A stretch of DNA of 64,000 bases, from the NCBI GenBank assembly GCA_017469925.1, contig JAFUFK010000016.1, positions 372,001 to 436,000 on the forward strand, in the 5' to 3' direction. This DNA is from Bacteroidaceae bacterium (GTDB lineage Bacteria; Bacteroidota; Bacteroidia; Bacteroidales; Bacteroidaceae). Position 1 is the first letter of the stretch; each line of letters starts with the position of its first letter. This document shows positions 16,475 to 24,612 of this stretch, one piece after another. The notes under the pieces were generated by a model. That model was given only the letters and a program-made list of their open reading frames with translations. It ran no database searches and had not been told where the DNA came from. A program made the position numbers and the translations under genes.

Positions 16475-17340
16475 ATCAGATATTTCACGAACTGGGGGTC
16501 GGCAAAGTTGATGGTGCCCGTGTCGTGCTGGTTAAGCGCGGCGATTTGTGCCATATCTTCGGAGGTCAGACGGAAGGCCTTGCCACAGTTCGCTCCCTCT
16601 GGGTCGCGCATCTCGAAGATATCGAAGTTCTGTGCCATGCGTTCCTTGTGGCTCGACTTTGGGATGGCCACGATGCCGCGCTGGGTAAGCCAGCGGAGGG
16701 CTACCTGGGCGGCACTCTTGCCATACTTGCTGCCGATATTGGCCAGTACCGGGCTCTTCACAATGCCATCGACGCCCTGTCCGCCGAGCGGGCCCCAGGC
16801 CATCATCCGAGTGTCGGTCTCGTCGAGGATGGGCTCAATAGCGTTCTGCTGAATCAAGGCGTTGCACTGCAACTGGTTTACCATAGGTTTCACATCGACA
16901 TAGTGGGCAAAGTCGAAGAAACGTGCGGCCTGGAAGTTCGAGACACCAATAGCGCGTACCTTGCCGTCGCGGTAGGCCCGTTCCATAGCCCGCCAAGTGC
17001 CGAACACGTCGCCGTAGGCCTGATGGATGAGCAGCAGGTCGATGTAGTCAGTCTGCAGTTTCTTCAGACTCTCGTCGATGCTTTTGGCAGCACGTTCCTC
17101 ACCATTGTTCGACACCCACACCTTCGTTACGAGGAAGATGTCCTCGCGCTTGATGCCGCTCTTCGCGATGGCAGCACCCACGCCTTCTTCATTATAATAA
17201 GCCTGGGCGGTGTCAATCAGCCGATAGCCTACTGACAGTGCATCGCTGACGCAACGCTCTGCTTCCTGTGGTGGTACTTGGAATACGCCGTATCCCAGCA
17301 AGGGCATCTCCAGCCCGTTTGATAACTTAATTGTCTCCAT
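16459..17340 (-). CDS. aldo/keto reductase
   Basis: A 293-residue NAD(P)H-dependent oxidoreductase with a TIM barrel. The catalytic tetrad is visible: Asp43 and Tyr48 (LIDTAQAYYNE), Lys73 (VTKVW) and His106 (LLLIHQ). The cofactor-binding part carries IGVSNF and the late IPKSSHKERMAQN. The physiological carbonyl substrate cannot be read from sequence. The gene ends within a 24-bp repeat that is duplicated downstream, and the CMD-cupin gene follows on the same strand. Confidence 0.88.
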   Translation of the reverse strand: METIKLSNGLEMPLLGYGVFQVPPQEAERCVSDALSVGYRLIDTAQAYYNEEGVGAAIAKSGIKREDIFLVTKVWVSNNGEERAAKSIDESLKKLQTDYIDLLLIHQAYGDVFGTWRAMERAYRDGKVRAIGVSNFQAARFFDFAHYVDVKPMVNQLQCNALIQQNAIEPILDETDTRMMAWGPLGGQGVDGIVKSPVLANIGSKYGKSAAQVALRWLTQRGIVAIPKSSHKERMAQNFDIFEMRDPEGANCGKAFRLTSEDMAQIAALNQHDTGTINFADPQFVKYLIQTYG

Positions 17341-17472
17341 TTTCCTTATATTATTATATAGTAATACGGTGCAAAGTTACGAAGAATAATCGGAACCCCC
17401 TAACACATTTTACGGATTGATTTACCAAAAATACAGAAATGAAGGGGCTACGGCGGCCCTTGCACGCGGCAG

Positions 17473-18516
17473 TCAGTTGTTCTTCTTGTAACTGACGACG
17501 GCCCAACTGCCCATGAAGAGGCTGATGAGGGAGAGGGCGAGCAACTGGTGGGCGATGGCCGCAAAGTCGCCGCCGCGGACGAAGACGGTGCGGATGGCGT
17601 CGATGAAGTAGTGCATGGGGTTGACGTAGGTGGTCAGGTAGGCCCAGTCGGGCATCGAGCGGGTGGGGGTGAACAGGCCGCTGAGCAGCATGAGGCACAC
17701 CACGAAGAACCACATGACGAGCATGGCCTGCTGCATGGTGGCGCTGTAGTTGGAGATGATGAGGCCGAACGACGAGAAGAACAGCGCCAGCAGGACGGCC
17801 AGCAGATAGACGAGCCAGAGCGGCCCTTGGCATGTGATGCCATAGACCAGCCACGACAGGACGAGGCAGACCGTGAGCACCAGTAGGCCGATGAGCCAGT
17901 AGGGAATGAGTTTGGCCAAGATGAACGACCACTTGGAGACGGGCGTGACGTTGATTTGCTCGATGGTGCCCTTCTCCTTCTCGCCCACGATGTTCAGGGC
18001 AGGCAGGAAGCCGCAGAGCATCATCATCAGGATGCCCATCAGGGCGGGAATCATGAAGACCTTGTAACTCTGGCCCTTGTTATATAAAAATAGAGGTGAG
18101 AGGTGAGAGGTAAGAGGTGAGAGATTGCCACTATTGACGATTTGCGAGAGATACGATGAGCCGATAGAGCCTTTGGTGCCATTGACGGCATTGGCAGCAA
18201 TAAGATACTGGCCATCCCTGATTTCAAGGATAATATCGGCCTCGGAACTTTCGATGTCCTTGAGGGCCTCTTGGTAGGTGGACTTTTGACCATTGAAGAT
18301 AAAGTAGTTGGAGCGCTCTATCTGGTGGACGAGTTGCTGCGACTGGGGGGTGCGGTCGGTGTCCACCACATCGACGCGGATGTTCTTCACCTCCTGGTTC
18401 ATCACCCATGGCATGACGCACATCACCATGATGGGGAAGATGAAGATAACCTTCGGCATGAACGAGTTGCGGCGAATTTGCAGAAACTCTTTCTGGATGA
18501 GGTAGCGGAGTGTCAT
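17473..18516 (-). CDS. ABC-2 type exporter permease (YbhR/YhhJ-like)
   Basis: A 347-residue inner-membrane subunit. One N-terminal transmembrane helix (VIFIFPIMVMCVMPWVM) is followed by a long periplasmic domain and five C-terminal helices starting at YKVFMIPALMGILMMMLCGFLPAL. The loop NIVGEKEKGTIEQINVTPV is the typical ABC-2 coupling segment. The periplasmic domain includes LSPLTSHLSPL, encoded by four 7-bp GAGGTGA units, here in frame. It overlaps the preceding permease gene by four bases. It is the last gene of a six-gene efflux operon, and the pair of permeases is expected to heterodimerise. Confidence 0.87.
   Translation of the reverse strand: MTLRYLIQKEFLQIRRNSFMPKVIFIFPIMVMCVMPWVMNQEVKNIRVDVVDTDRTPQSQQLVHQIERSNYFIFNGQKSTYQEALKDIESSEADIILEIRDGQYLIAANAVNGTKGSIGSSYLSQIVNSGNLSPLTSHLSPLFLYNKGQSYKVFMIPALMGILMMMLCGFLPALNIVGEKEKGTIEQINVTPVSKWSFILAKLIPYWLIGLLVLTVCLVLSWLVYGITCQGPLWLVYLLAVLLALFFSSFGLIISNYSATMQQAMLVMWFFVVCLMLLSGLFTPTRSMPDWAYLTTYVNPMHYFIDAIRTVFVRGGDFAAIAHQLLALSLISLFMGSWAVVSYKKNN
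18093..18120. repeat. heptamer tract, 4 units, in frame in the permease gene
   Basis: GAGGTGA, GAGGTGA, GAGGTAA and GAGGTGA stand in tandem (18093-18120). On the coding strand this is CTCACCT-type repeats giving LSPLTSHLSPL. A change of one unit would break the permease frame. Confidence 0.9.
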
Positions 18517-19574
18517 ACGGTGAGTCGTTTATTGAAGTTCTTGAGTGCGGCAACGAGCAACGCGATGGTCATACCCGAGAGGACGGTCACCTCCTGCCAT
18601 ACTTCGCCGATGCCCACGCCCATAATCATCAGTTTGCGCATGGACTGGATGTAGTAGCGCGGCGGGATGATGGCCGAAATCCATTGCAGAATCCGGGGCA
18701 TCGACTCCACGGGGAAGAGCATGCCCGAAAGCATGACGGTAGGCAACAGCAGCATCATGGCCGAGACCAGCAGGGCCACAAACTGCGTCTGGGCTACGTT
18801 GGAGATGAACAATCCCAGCGAGAGGGCCAGCAGGATATAGATGAACGAAACCAGGAGAATCCAGCCGAGCGAACCCTGAAGGGGCACGTCGAGTACCGTG
18901 GCCGACATCGCAAGGATGATTAGGAGGATGAGCAGCGCCTGCAACAGATAGGGCACAGCCTTCGCCACGATAATCATCAACGGTTGGACGGGCGACACCA
19001 GCAGCACCTCCATCGTACCCTGTTCCTTCTCACGGACGATGCTCACTGAGGTCATCATCGCACAAATCAGCAGGAGCAGCATGCCCATGATGGCGGGCAC
19101 GAAGTTGTAGGCCGACTTCATGCGCGGATTGTAGAGGAGTTTTAAGTTGACCATCGAGTTCTGTGGATTCAAGATAACCTGCTGGGCATAGGTCGTCCAT
19201 TGCTGGGCCATGTTGGGGTCAGCACCATCGACGATAAACTGGACGCCAGAGTGCTTGGATGCAAAGTCTTGAGCGAATACCACGGCAAGGTCGGCCTTCT
19301 GGCTGCGAATCAGTCTCTCCGCTTCTTTCGGCGTCGGAATGGTGGCCGTGATGGTGAAGTATTCCGAGGCGGCCAAGCGGTCGATGGCGGCCTGCGTCTG
19401 ATGGTCCCGTTGTGAGGTGACCACCACCGTGCGCACGTTCTTCACGTCGTTGGTGATGGCGAAGCCGAAGAGCAGCATCAGCACGACGGGCATGCCGAAG
19501 AGGATGAGCATCGTGCGCTTGTCGCGCAGGATGTGGCGGGTCTCTTTTATGACAAAACTTATAAATGGCTTCAT
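18513..19574 (-). CDS. ABC-2 type exporter permease (YbhS-like)
   Basis: A 353-residue inner-membrane subunit. N-terminal helix TMLILFGMPVVLMLLFGFAI, a periplasmic domain with AQQWTTYAQQVI, then helices from FVPAIMGMLLLLICAMMTSVSIV, the coupling segment REKEQGTMEVLLVSPVQP, and helices PYLLQALLILLIILAMSATV and beyond. It starts three bases after the second nucleotide-binding gene and its stop overlaps the next permease start (ATGA). Together with the partner permease it forms the channel of a YbhFSR-type drug or small-molecule exporter; the substrate is not known. Confidence 0.88.
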   Translation of the reverse strand: MKPFISFVIKETRHILRDKRTMLILFGMPVVLMLLFGFAITNDVKNVRTVVVTSQRDHQTQAAIDRLAASEYFTITATIPTPKEAERLIRSQKADLAVVFAQDFASKHSGVQFIVDGADPNMAQQWTTYAQQVILNPQNSMVNLKLLYNPRMKSAYNFVPAIMGMLLLLICAMMTSVSIVREKEQGTMEVLLVSPVQPLMIIVAKAVPYLLQALLILLIILAMSATVLDVPLQGSLGWILLVSFIYILLALSLGLFISNVAQTQFVALLVSAMMLLLPTVMLSGMLFPVESMPRILQWISAIIPPRYYIQSMRKLMIMGVGIGEVWQEVTVLSGMTIALLVAALKNFNKRLTV

Positions 19575-19577
19575 ACG

Positions 19578-20300
19578 CTAATCACTGCTTTTTGTGGCCT
19601 GTCGGGCCAGATAGGTGAATACATGATCCATGTCGGGCTGCTGGAACTGGCGTTTCAGGTCGTCGGGCGTGCCGAGGGCCCGAATCTTGCCATCCACCAT
19701 GATGGAGATGCGGTCGCAGTACTCTGCCTCGTCCATGTAGTGGGTGGTCACGAAGACGGTGATGCCGCGACTGGCAGCATCGTAGATGAGTTCCCAGAAC
19801 TGTCGGCGCGTGGCGGGGTCAACGCCGCCCGTCGGTTCGTCGAGGAATACGACACCCGGTTCGTGGAAGATGCTGACGGAGAAGGCCAGTTTCTGCTTCC
19901 AACCCAGGGGCAGCGAACCCACGAGGTCGTTAGCATGGTCTTCGAACTTCAACTGGCGCAGCAACTTCCCCGTCTTTGCCGTTATCTCGTCGTCCTTCAT
20001 GCCATAAATGCCGGCAAACAGGCGGATGTTCTCGCTGACGGTCAGGTCTTCGTAGAGGGAAAACTTCTGACTCATGTAGCCGATGTGCCGTTTGATTTGC
20101 TCGTACTCCGTGCGGATGTCGTAGCCACAGACGCGTCCCGTGCCGCTCGTTGGCTGGTTCAGGCCGGTCAACATGTGCATGGCGGTGGTTTTGCCAGCAC
20201 CATTGGCACCGAGGAAACCGAATATCTCGCCGCGCCGGACGCTGAATGAGATGTCGTCGACGGCGTGGAACGTACCGAAGGCTTTCACCAGATGCTCCAC
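19578..20300 (-). CDS. ABC exporter ATPase, second nucleotide-binding domain (split from the first by a frameshift)
   Basis: A 240-residue nucleotide-binding domain: Walker A GANGAGKTT, Q-loop YMSQKFSLYEDL, degenerate signature LPLGWKQK in place of LSGGQ, Walker B VVFLDEPTGG and H-loop VTTHYMDE. The only plausible local start is GTG at 20300. The normal N-terminal strand (SVIEVEHLVKAFG) is encoded just upstream in the same frame without any ATG. This fits a protein that should be fused to the preceding ATPase, as in the two-domain YbhF. The tract at 20318-20338 separates the frames, and one extra 7-bp unit would join them. As it stands it may be made inefficiently from GTG. Confidence 0.85.
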   Translation of the reverse strand: MEHLVKAFGTFHAVDDISFSVRRGEIFGFLGANGAGKTTAMHMLTGLNQPTSGTGRVCGYDIRTEYEQIKRHIGYMSQKFSLYEDLTVSENIRLFAGIYGMKDDEITAKTGKLLRQLKFEDHANDLVGSLPLGWKQKLAFSVSIFHEPGVVFLDEPTGGVDPATRRQFWELIYDAASRGITVFVTTHYMDEAEYCDRISIMVDGKIRALGTPDDLKRQFQQPDMDHVFTYLARQATKSSD

Positions 20301-21034
20301 CTCGATGACAGACTCTTGAGGTGAGAGGTGAGAGGTGAGAGGATAGCTGGTGGGGTGAAGATATCAGCAAAGCGGTCGAGAATGACCTCCGGCGTGTCGA
20401 TGCCGCGCACCTGGCCCTGGTCGAGAAAGGCCACGCGGTCGCAACAGCGCACCTCGTCGAGGTAGGGCGTGGAGGCCACGATGGTGATGCCGCGCTCCTT
20501 CAGTGTGCCCAGCATCTCCCAGAACTCCTTGCGGCTCACGGGGTCGACGCCCGTCGTGGGTTCGTCGAGGAAAAGGACGCTCGGGCTGTGTACCAACGCA
20601 CAACTCAGGGCCAATTTCTGCTTCATGCCGCCAGACAGGGCCCCGGCCTTGCGGTCGCGGAACCGTTCTATCTGCGAGTAGATGGCCCGGATGCTGTCGT
20701 AGCCTTCCTCGACCGTCGTGCCGAAGAGCGTGGCGAAGAACTTCAGATTCTCCTCGACCGTAAGGTCCTGATAGAGCGAGAACTTGCCCGGCATGTAGCC
20801 CACCCGCCGCCGGATGTCCTTCATCTGCCCGACTACGTCAAAGCCATCGACCGAGGCCATCCCTTCGTCGGGCAGCAGCAGCGTGCAGAGAATGCGGTAG
20901 AGCGATGTCTTGCCAGCTCCGTCGGGGCCGATGATGCCAAACACCTCGCCCTTTCCGACCGAGAACGACACGTCCTGCAAAGCCTTCACCCTGCCGTACG
21001 ACTTGGAAATATGACTGACCTCTATCGCATTCAT
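20285..21034 (-). CDS. ABC exporter ATPase, first nucleotide-binding domain
   Basis: A 249-residue nucleotide-binding domain with Walker A GPDGAGKTS, Q-loop YMPGKFSLYQDL, signature LSGGMKQ, Walker B VLFLDEPTTG and the H-loop region ASTPYLDE, where the usual His is replaced by Pro. Its last residues (LSPLTSHLKSLSSRWSIW) are encoded by a heptamer tract and then an out-of-frame reading of the second domain, so the C-terminus looks like a frameshift product. The joined form would have 487 residues. The loss of the H-loop here and the weak signature in the second domain would give one good composite ATP site, typical of asymmetric two-domain ABC proteins. Confidence 0.87.
   Translation of the reverse strand: MNAIEVSHISKSYGRVKALQDVSFSVGKGEVFGIIGPDGAGKTSLYRILCTLLLPDEGMASVDGFDVVGQMKDIRRRVGYMPGKFSLYQDLTVEENLKFFATLFGTTVEEGYDSIRAIYSQIERFRDRKAGALSGGMKQKLALSCALVHSPSVLFLDEPTTGVDPVSRKEFWEMLGTLKERGITIVASTPYLDEVRCCDRVAFLDQGQVRGIDTPEVILDRFADIFTPPAILSPLTSHLKSLSSRWSIW
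20318..20338. repeat. heptamer tract, 3 units, at the ATPase frameshift
   Basis: GAGGTGA occurs three times in tandem (20318-20338), followed by a partial GAGGATA. Adding one unit makes the region 19578-21034 a single 488-codon frame (1,457 + 7 = 1,464 bases). Confidence 0.9.
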
Positions 21035-21068
21035 AATTATGAATTGTGCATTATGAATTATGAATTGT

Positions 21069-21965
21069 TCAGAACTTCACCTCCCCGTACATGCCAATCT
21101 TGATGTATCCGTCGTTCTTGACGGCAATCTTCACGGCATACACCAGGTCGGCCCGTTCGTCGTCGGTGAGGATGGTCTTGGGGGTGAACTCCGAGCGGCT
21201 CGATATCCAGTTTATCGTTCCCTCGTACTCCCGCCGCTGCTTGTTGCCAAAGTCGGCAAACACCTTCGCCCGTTGGCCCACCTTCACCTGTTGCAACTGG
21301 GCCGAGGTGACGTAGGCGCGCATGTACATGTTCTCGATGTCGCCCACCTTGAAAAGCGGCTTGCCGGGTGCGACGAACTCGCCCTGCTCCGCATACTTCT
21401 CCAGTACGGTGCCCGACTGAGGGGCCACGATGTGGCACTTCTGCAGTTGGTCCGCCAGTTGGCTCTTCTGCACGTCGACCGTTGAAAGTTGGGAGTCGAG
21501 GGTCGAAAGTTGCGTGTTCAGCGAAGATACCTGTGCATCGAGTTGGCGCTGCAACACCTTCACCTGGCTGGTGGCGTCGTCGAGCATTTTGCTCGGGGCG
21601 GCACCGTCGCCGACCAGTTCCCGGTAGCGCTGCTGTTCCGTCTTGGCCTTTTCCAGTTGTTGGCGCGTGGCAGCAATCTGCTTCTCCATGTCGGGCTTCT
21701 GGCTCCGGTAAACCGCTTTCGTCGCGTCGGCTTGTTGCAGTTTCAGCCACAGTTGCATGGTGTCTATCAGTCCCACCTCGCGACCGGCCTCTATGTTGTC
21801 GCCCTCCTCCAGGGCAAAGCGGAGTAGCGTGCCGCTCTGTTCGGCCGACACCGTCACTTCCGTGGCTTCGAACGTGCCAGTGGCATCAAACTCTTTCTCC
21901 TTCTCTCCGCAGCCGGCCAGTACCACCAGCCCGGCTGCCAATATCATGAGTCTTTTCATGGTCAT
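21069..21965 (-). CDS. HlyD/EmrA-type membrane fusion lipoprotein of the exporter
   Basis: A 298-residue periplasmic adaptor that links the inner-membrane pump to TolC. The N-terminus RLMILAAGLVVLAGC is a lipoprotein signal with lipobox LAGC; an ATG two codons further in (21959) is an equal choice. The core has the biotinyl-lipoyl half-motifs (GTFEATEVTVSAEQSGTL and CHIVAPQSGTVLEKYAEQGEFV) around a coiled-coil hairpin (about residues 85-150), then a beta-barrel with VKVGQRAKVFADFG. The hairpin tip contains a repeat-derived stretch (STLDSQLSTVD). It sits between the TolC and ATPase genes; an ATAATTCA repeat fills the short gap before the ATPase gene. Confidence 0.88.
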   Translation of the reverse strand: MTMKRLMILAAGLVVLAGCGEKEKEFDATGTFEATEVTVSAEQSGTLLRFALEEGDNIEAGREVGLIDTMQLWLKLQQADATKAVYRSQKPDMEKQIAATRQQLEKAKTEQQRYRELVGDGAAPSKMLDDATSQVKVLQRQLDAQVSSLNTQLSTLDSQLSTVDVQKSQLADQLQKCHIVAPQSGTVLEKYAEQGEFVAPGKPLFKVGDIENMYMRAYVTSAQLQQVKVGQRAKVFADFGNKQRREYEGTINWISSRSEFTPKTILTDDERADLVYAVKIAVKNDGYIKIGMYGEVKF

Positions 21966-21990
21966 GTTGTTTCGTTATTTCGAGATTCCG

Positions 21991-23262
21991 TCATTCCGCC
22001 CCTGTTGTAAATTTCAGGTCGTACATCTCTTTCAGCATCTCTATCTCGTGCATCGACTGCTGCACCCGGGCGTTGTTCTCGGCATTGATTTCCTTCACCA
22101 GGTCGTTAACGTCGATGATGCCGTGTTCCAACTTCGACTCCGCCGCCTTGCGGACGGCAGCGCGCAGTCCGATAATCTCCTCGTCGTCCTTCATCTGACT
22201 GCGATAGCGCTCGATGTTCTCGTTTTGCTGCATCTGCTCCAGGGTATTATTAAAGAGGAATACGTCGCGGCTAGTTTCGGCCATGTTGCGCTGCAACTGA
22301 ATTTTGGCCTTGTCGTTCTTGCGCGTGTAGAGGGCGCCGATGTTCCACGAGAGCCGTGCACCAATCATGCCGTTCAGCGACCACCGGTGACTCATCATGT
22401 CCTCAAACATATTGTAGCCGGGATAGCCGTAGAAGCCTGTAGCAAACACGTTCAGCCTCGGCATCAGGGCGGCATCGAGCGACCGCTCCTGTGCATCGGC
22501 CAGTCGCAGCCGGGCGTCAATCGCCTTCAGTTCCGGCCGTTGTCCCGTTTGTTGCGACCCAGTCGCAACCGCCAATTCTGGCTTCTCCACCGCCTTCACC
22601 TCCATGCCGCAGAACGTGCTGAGCACAGTGGCCAGCGACCGCCGTTGCGACTGCAGGCTAATGCCCTGTTGCCTGACGTTCAGTCGCTCCGCCTTCACGG
22701 CCTGATAGTCGCTCTCTGCGGCCGTCCCCCGTCGGAACATTGTGTTCAGTTTCTTCTCGTTGCCGTCGAGCAACTGCTGCAGGTCGCCGTTCAGCCGTAT
22801 CTGCTCGTCGAGCAGCAGCAGACCGAAGTACATCTCGTCCACGCGACGGCGCACCTGGTACATCGTCACCTCCGTCTCGGCCTCCTCCGTGGCTCCCCGC
22901 TGTCTGGCAATCTCCTTCTGACTGCGGATGGCGCCTCCGTCGTACACCATCTGGCTTACGTCCACTCCCACGCGGTATTGGTCCTTCCGGAGTCCCTTCA
23001 TGTCGATGCCCATCGTGGAGTACACGGCCTTAATCTGGTCGGGCCACGAGACGACGTCGCTCTGCAACGTAGCCTGTGCCTGTGCCGACACCTGTGGCAA
23101 CCATCCCTTCTGGATGTTCTGCACCGTCAGGTCGGTGGTTCGGGCCACGAGGTCGTACTGCCGAATGAGCGGGTAGTTCCTCTCTGCTGCCCGTTGGCAC
23201 TCCTCCAGCGTCTGCGCCTGCGCCATGAGCGGCAGCAGCATTGCAATCCATAGTTTCTTCAT
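21991..23262 (-). CDS. TolC-family outer-membrane efflux protein
   Basis: A 423-residue outer-membrane channel. The signal peptide MKKLWIAMLLPLMAQAQ is followed by TLEECQRAAERNYPLIRQYDL, the usual start of OEP/TolC proteins. Two long helical halves follow (for example EAETEVTMYQVRRRVDEMYFGLLLLDEQIRL and the C-terminal AAESKLEHGIIDVNDLVKEINAEN). The start at 23262 leaves the signal peptide at the N-terminus; the frame is open further upstream but that part is not signal-like. First gene of the export operon, divergent from an AraC regulator, which suggests control by that regulator. Confidence 0.88.
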   Translation of the reverse strand: MKKLWIAMLLPLMAQAQTLEECQRAAERNYPLIRQYDLVARTTDLTVQNIQKGWLPQVSAQAQATLQSDVVSWPDQIKAVYSTMGIDMKGLRKDQYRVGVDVSQMVYDGGAIRSQKEIARQRGATEEAETEVTMYQVRRRVDEMYFGLLLLDEQIRLNGDLQQLLDGNEKKLNTMFRRGTAAESDYQAVKAERLNVRQQGISLQSQRRSLATVLSTFCGMEVKAVEKPELAVATGSQQTGQRPELKAIDARLRLADAQERSLDAALMPRLNVFATGFYGYPGYNMFEDMMSHRWSLNGMIGARLSWNIGALYTRKNDKAKIQLQRNMAETSRDVFLFNNTLEQMQQNENIERYRSQMKDDEEIIGLRAAVRKAAESKLEHGIIDVNDLVKEINAENNARVQQSMHEIEMLKEMYDLKFTTGAE

Positions 23263-23393
23263 ATCTTCGCGTTTCTGTTTCTTGGTTGCAAAGTTATGCT
23301 TCTTTCGCCATATCCTCGCTATCCATTGAGACGGGAAAATGTCCTTTTTGTTCGATTTATCTGAAAAGAACGGAGATTGCACGATATTTTTAT

Positions 23394-23401
23394 TACCTTT
23401 G
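23394..23401 (+). promoter_or_regulatory. -7 element before the AraC gene
   Basis: TACCTTTG matches TAnnTTTG and lies 25 bases before the ATG at 23426. No clear TTTG at the usual spacing was found. Confidence 0.5.
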
Positions 23402-23425
23402 CATCGTAATCCGAGTCACAAGCCT

Positions 23426-24349
23426 ATGGAAAACCCACTACCCGACAAGGGGCGTTCGCCCAAAGTGATGAGTCTGTCGGACATGCGCAACATCTTCCAG
23501 CCTCACCTCCAGCAGTTGCGCAAGGACATTTTCATCAACGACGAACTGGCTGTGCTGCATGGCAGTGCCAACGCCTTCCGTCTGATGATGAAGCATCAAC
23601 CGCCTTTCAGCATCAACGACCATCGGCTGGGCATCGTGGCCTCTGGTGAGATTGACGCCAACATCAACCTCGTCGAGAAGCACATCGCCAGTGGCACCCT
23701 CATCTTCCTTGGACCCGGCACCATCATCAGTCCGCTCCGCATTTCCGACGACCTCGAAATCTACGGCTTCGGCCTCTCCGACAAATTTCCCATGCCTTTT
23801 CTGCCCGAACAGATGCCCGCCGCCTTCAATGGCCGGGTGCGCGACTTCCAGTTGGCGGCCTCTGCGACAGACATCGCCACTGCCCGGCAGATTCTGGAAA
23901 CGCTGTGGCAGGCCGTCCGTCAGGCCGACTACAACCGTCCGCTCGTCAGCAGTCTCGTCTCGGCGCAGATGCATCACTACGACGCCCTCTTCCGCCGATA
24001 CACCGATTGGCGACAAAGCCGGCAATCGCGCGAGCAGACCATCTTCGACCGCTTCATCTATCTGGTGAACCTGCACACCCCAAAGGAACGCCATATTCCA
24101 TTCTATGCCCGGAAAATGTGTCTGACCGAGCGATACCTCGGCACCGTTATCCGCCAGACCAGTGGGATTACGGCCAAGGAGTGGATAGACCGTGCGCTGA
24201 TTACTCGTATTCAGGTGGAACTGCGTCACACAGGGAAGTCCGTGGCGCAGATTTCCGATGAAATGAACTTCCCCAATCCTTCATTTTTCTGCAAATACGT
24301 AAAACGGCTGATGCAGGTGACACCAGCCGAATACAGAGGAAAGGCTTAA
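23426..24349 (+). CDS. AraC family regulator divergent from the efflux operon
   Basis: A 307-residue regulator. The N-terminal cupin-like sensor region includes FSINDHRLGIVASGEIDANINL and GTLIFLGPGTIISP. The C-terminal double helix-turn-helix runs from IPFYARKMCLTERYLGTVIRQTSGITA to FPNPSFFCKYVKRLMQVTPAEYR. The start at 23426 follows a promoter element. Because it stands head to head with the TolC-HlyD-ABC operon, it probably controls that operon in response to the exported compound; this is inferred from position. A strong terminator follows. Confidence 0.85.
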   Translation: MENPLPDKGRSPKVMSLSDMRNIFQPHLQQLRKDIFINDELAVLHGSANAFRLMMKHQPPFSINDHRLGIVASGEIDANINLVEKHIASGTLIFLGPGTIISPLRISDDLEIYGFGLSDKFPMPFLPEQMPAAFNGRVRDFQLAASATDIATARQILETLWQAVRQADYNRPLVSSLVSAQMHHYDALFRRYTDWRQSRQSREQTIFDRFIYLVNLHTPKERHIPFYARKMCLTERYLGTVIRQTSGITAKEWIDRALITRIQVELRHTGKSVAQISDEMNFPNPSFFCKYVKRLMQVTPAEYRGKA

Positions 24350-24442
24350 AATGGCACTCGCGTCGGGGTTCTGTAATCAAAGTTCTGCATAGTTTCTTTA
24401 TTTCAATTTTGTATTATGAATCTGTGTGCAAAGGTACAAAGA

Positions 24443-24481
24443 AATCCGCAAACCGCTATTACACGATTTGCGGATTCTTTT
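24443..24481 (+). terminator. terminator of the AraC gene
   Basis: AATCCGCAAA (24443-24452) pairs perfectly with TTTGCGGATT (24467-24476) and is followed by CTTTT. The rest of 24350-24612 shows no gene. Confidence 0.8.
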
Positions 24482-24612
24482 ACCATTTTACGGAAAGGCG
24501 ACGATGCGCTGTCCCCCGGTTGTTATGAGGCCATGGCGTTGATGGTCTTGTGGGGGTTAGCCACGGCAAGGTCGGTCTGGCGGCGGGCAGCGAGCTTGTG
24601 GTTAGAGTTCTA

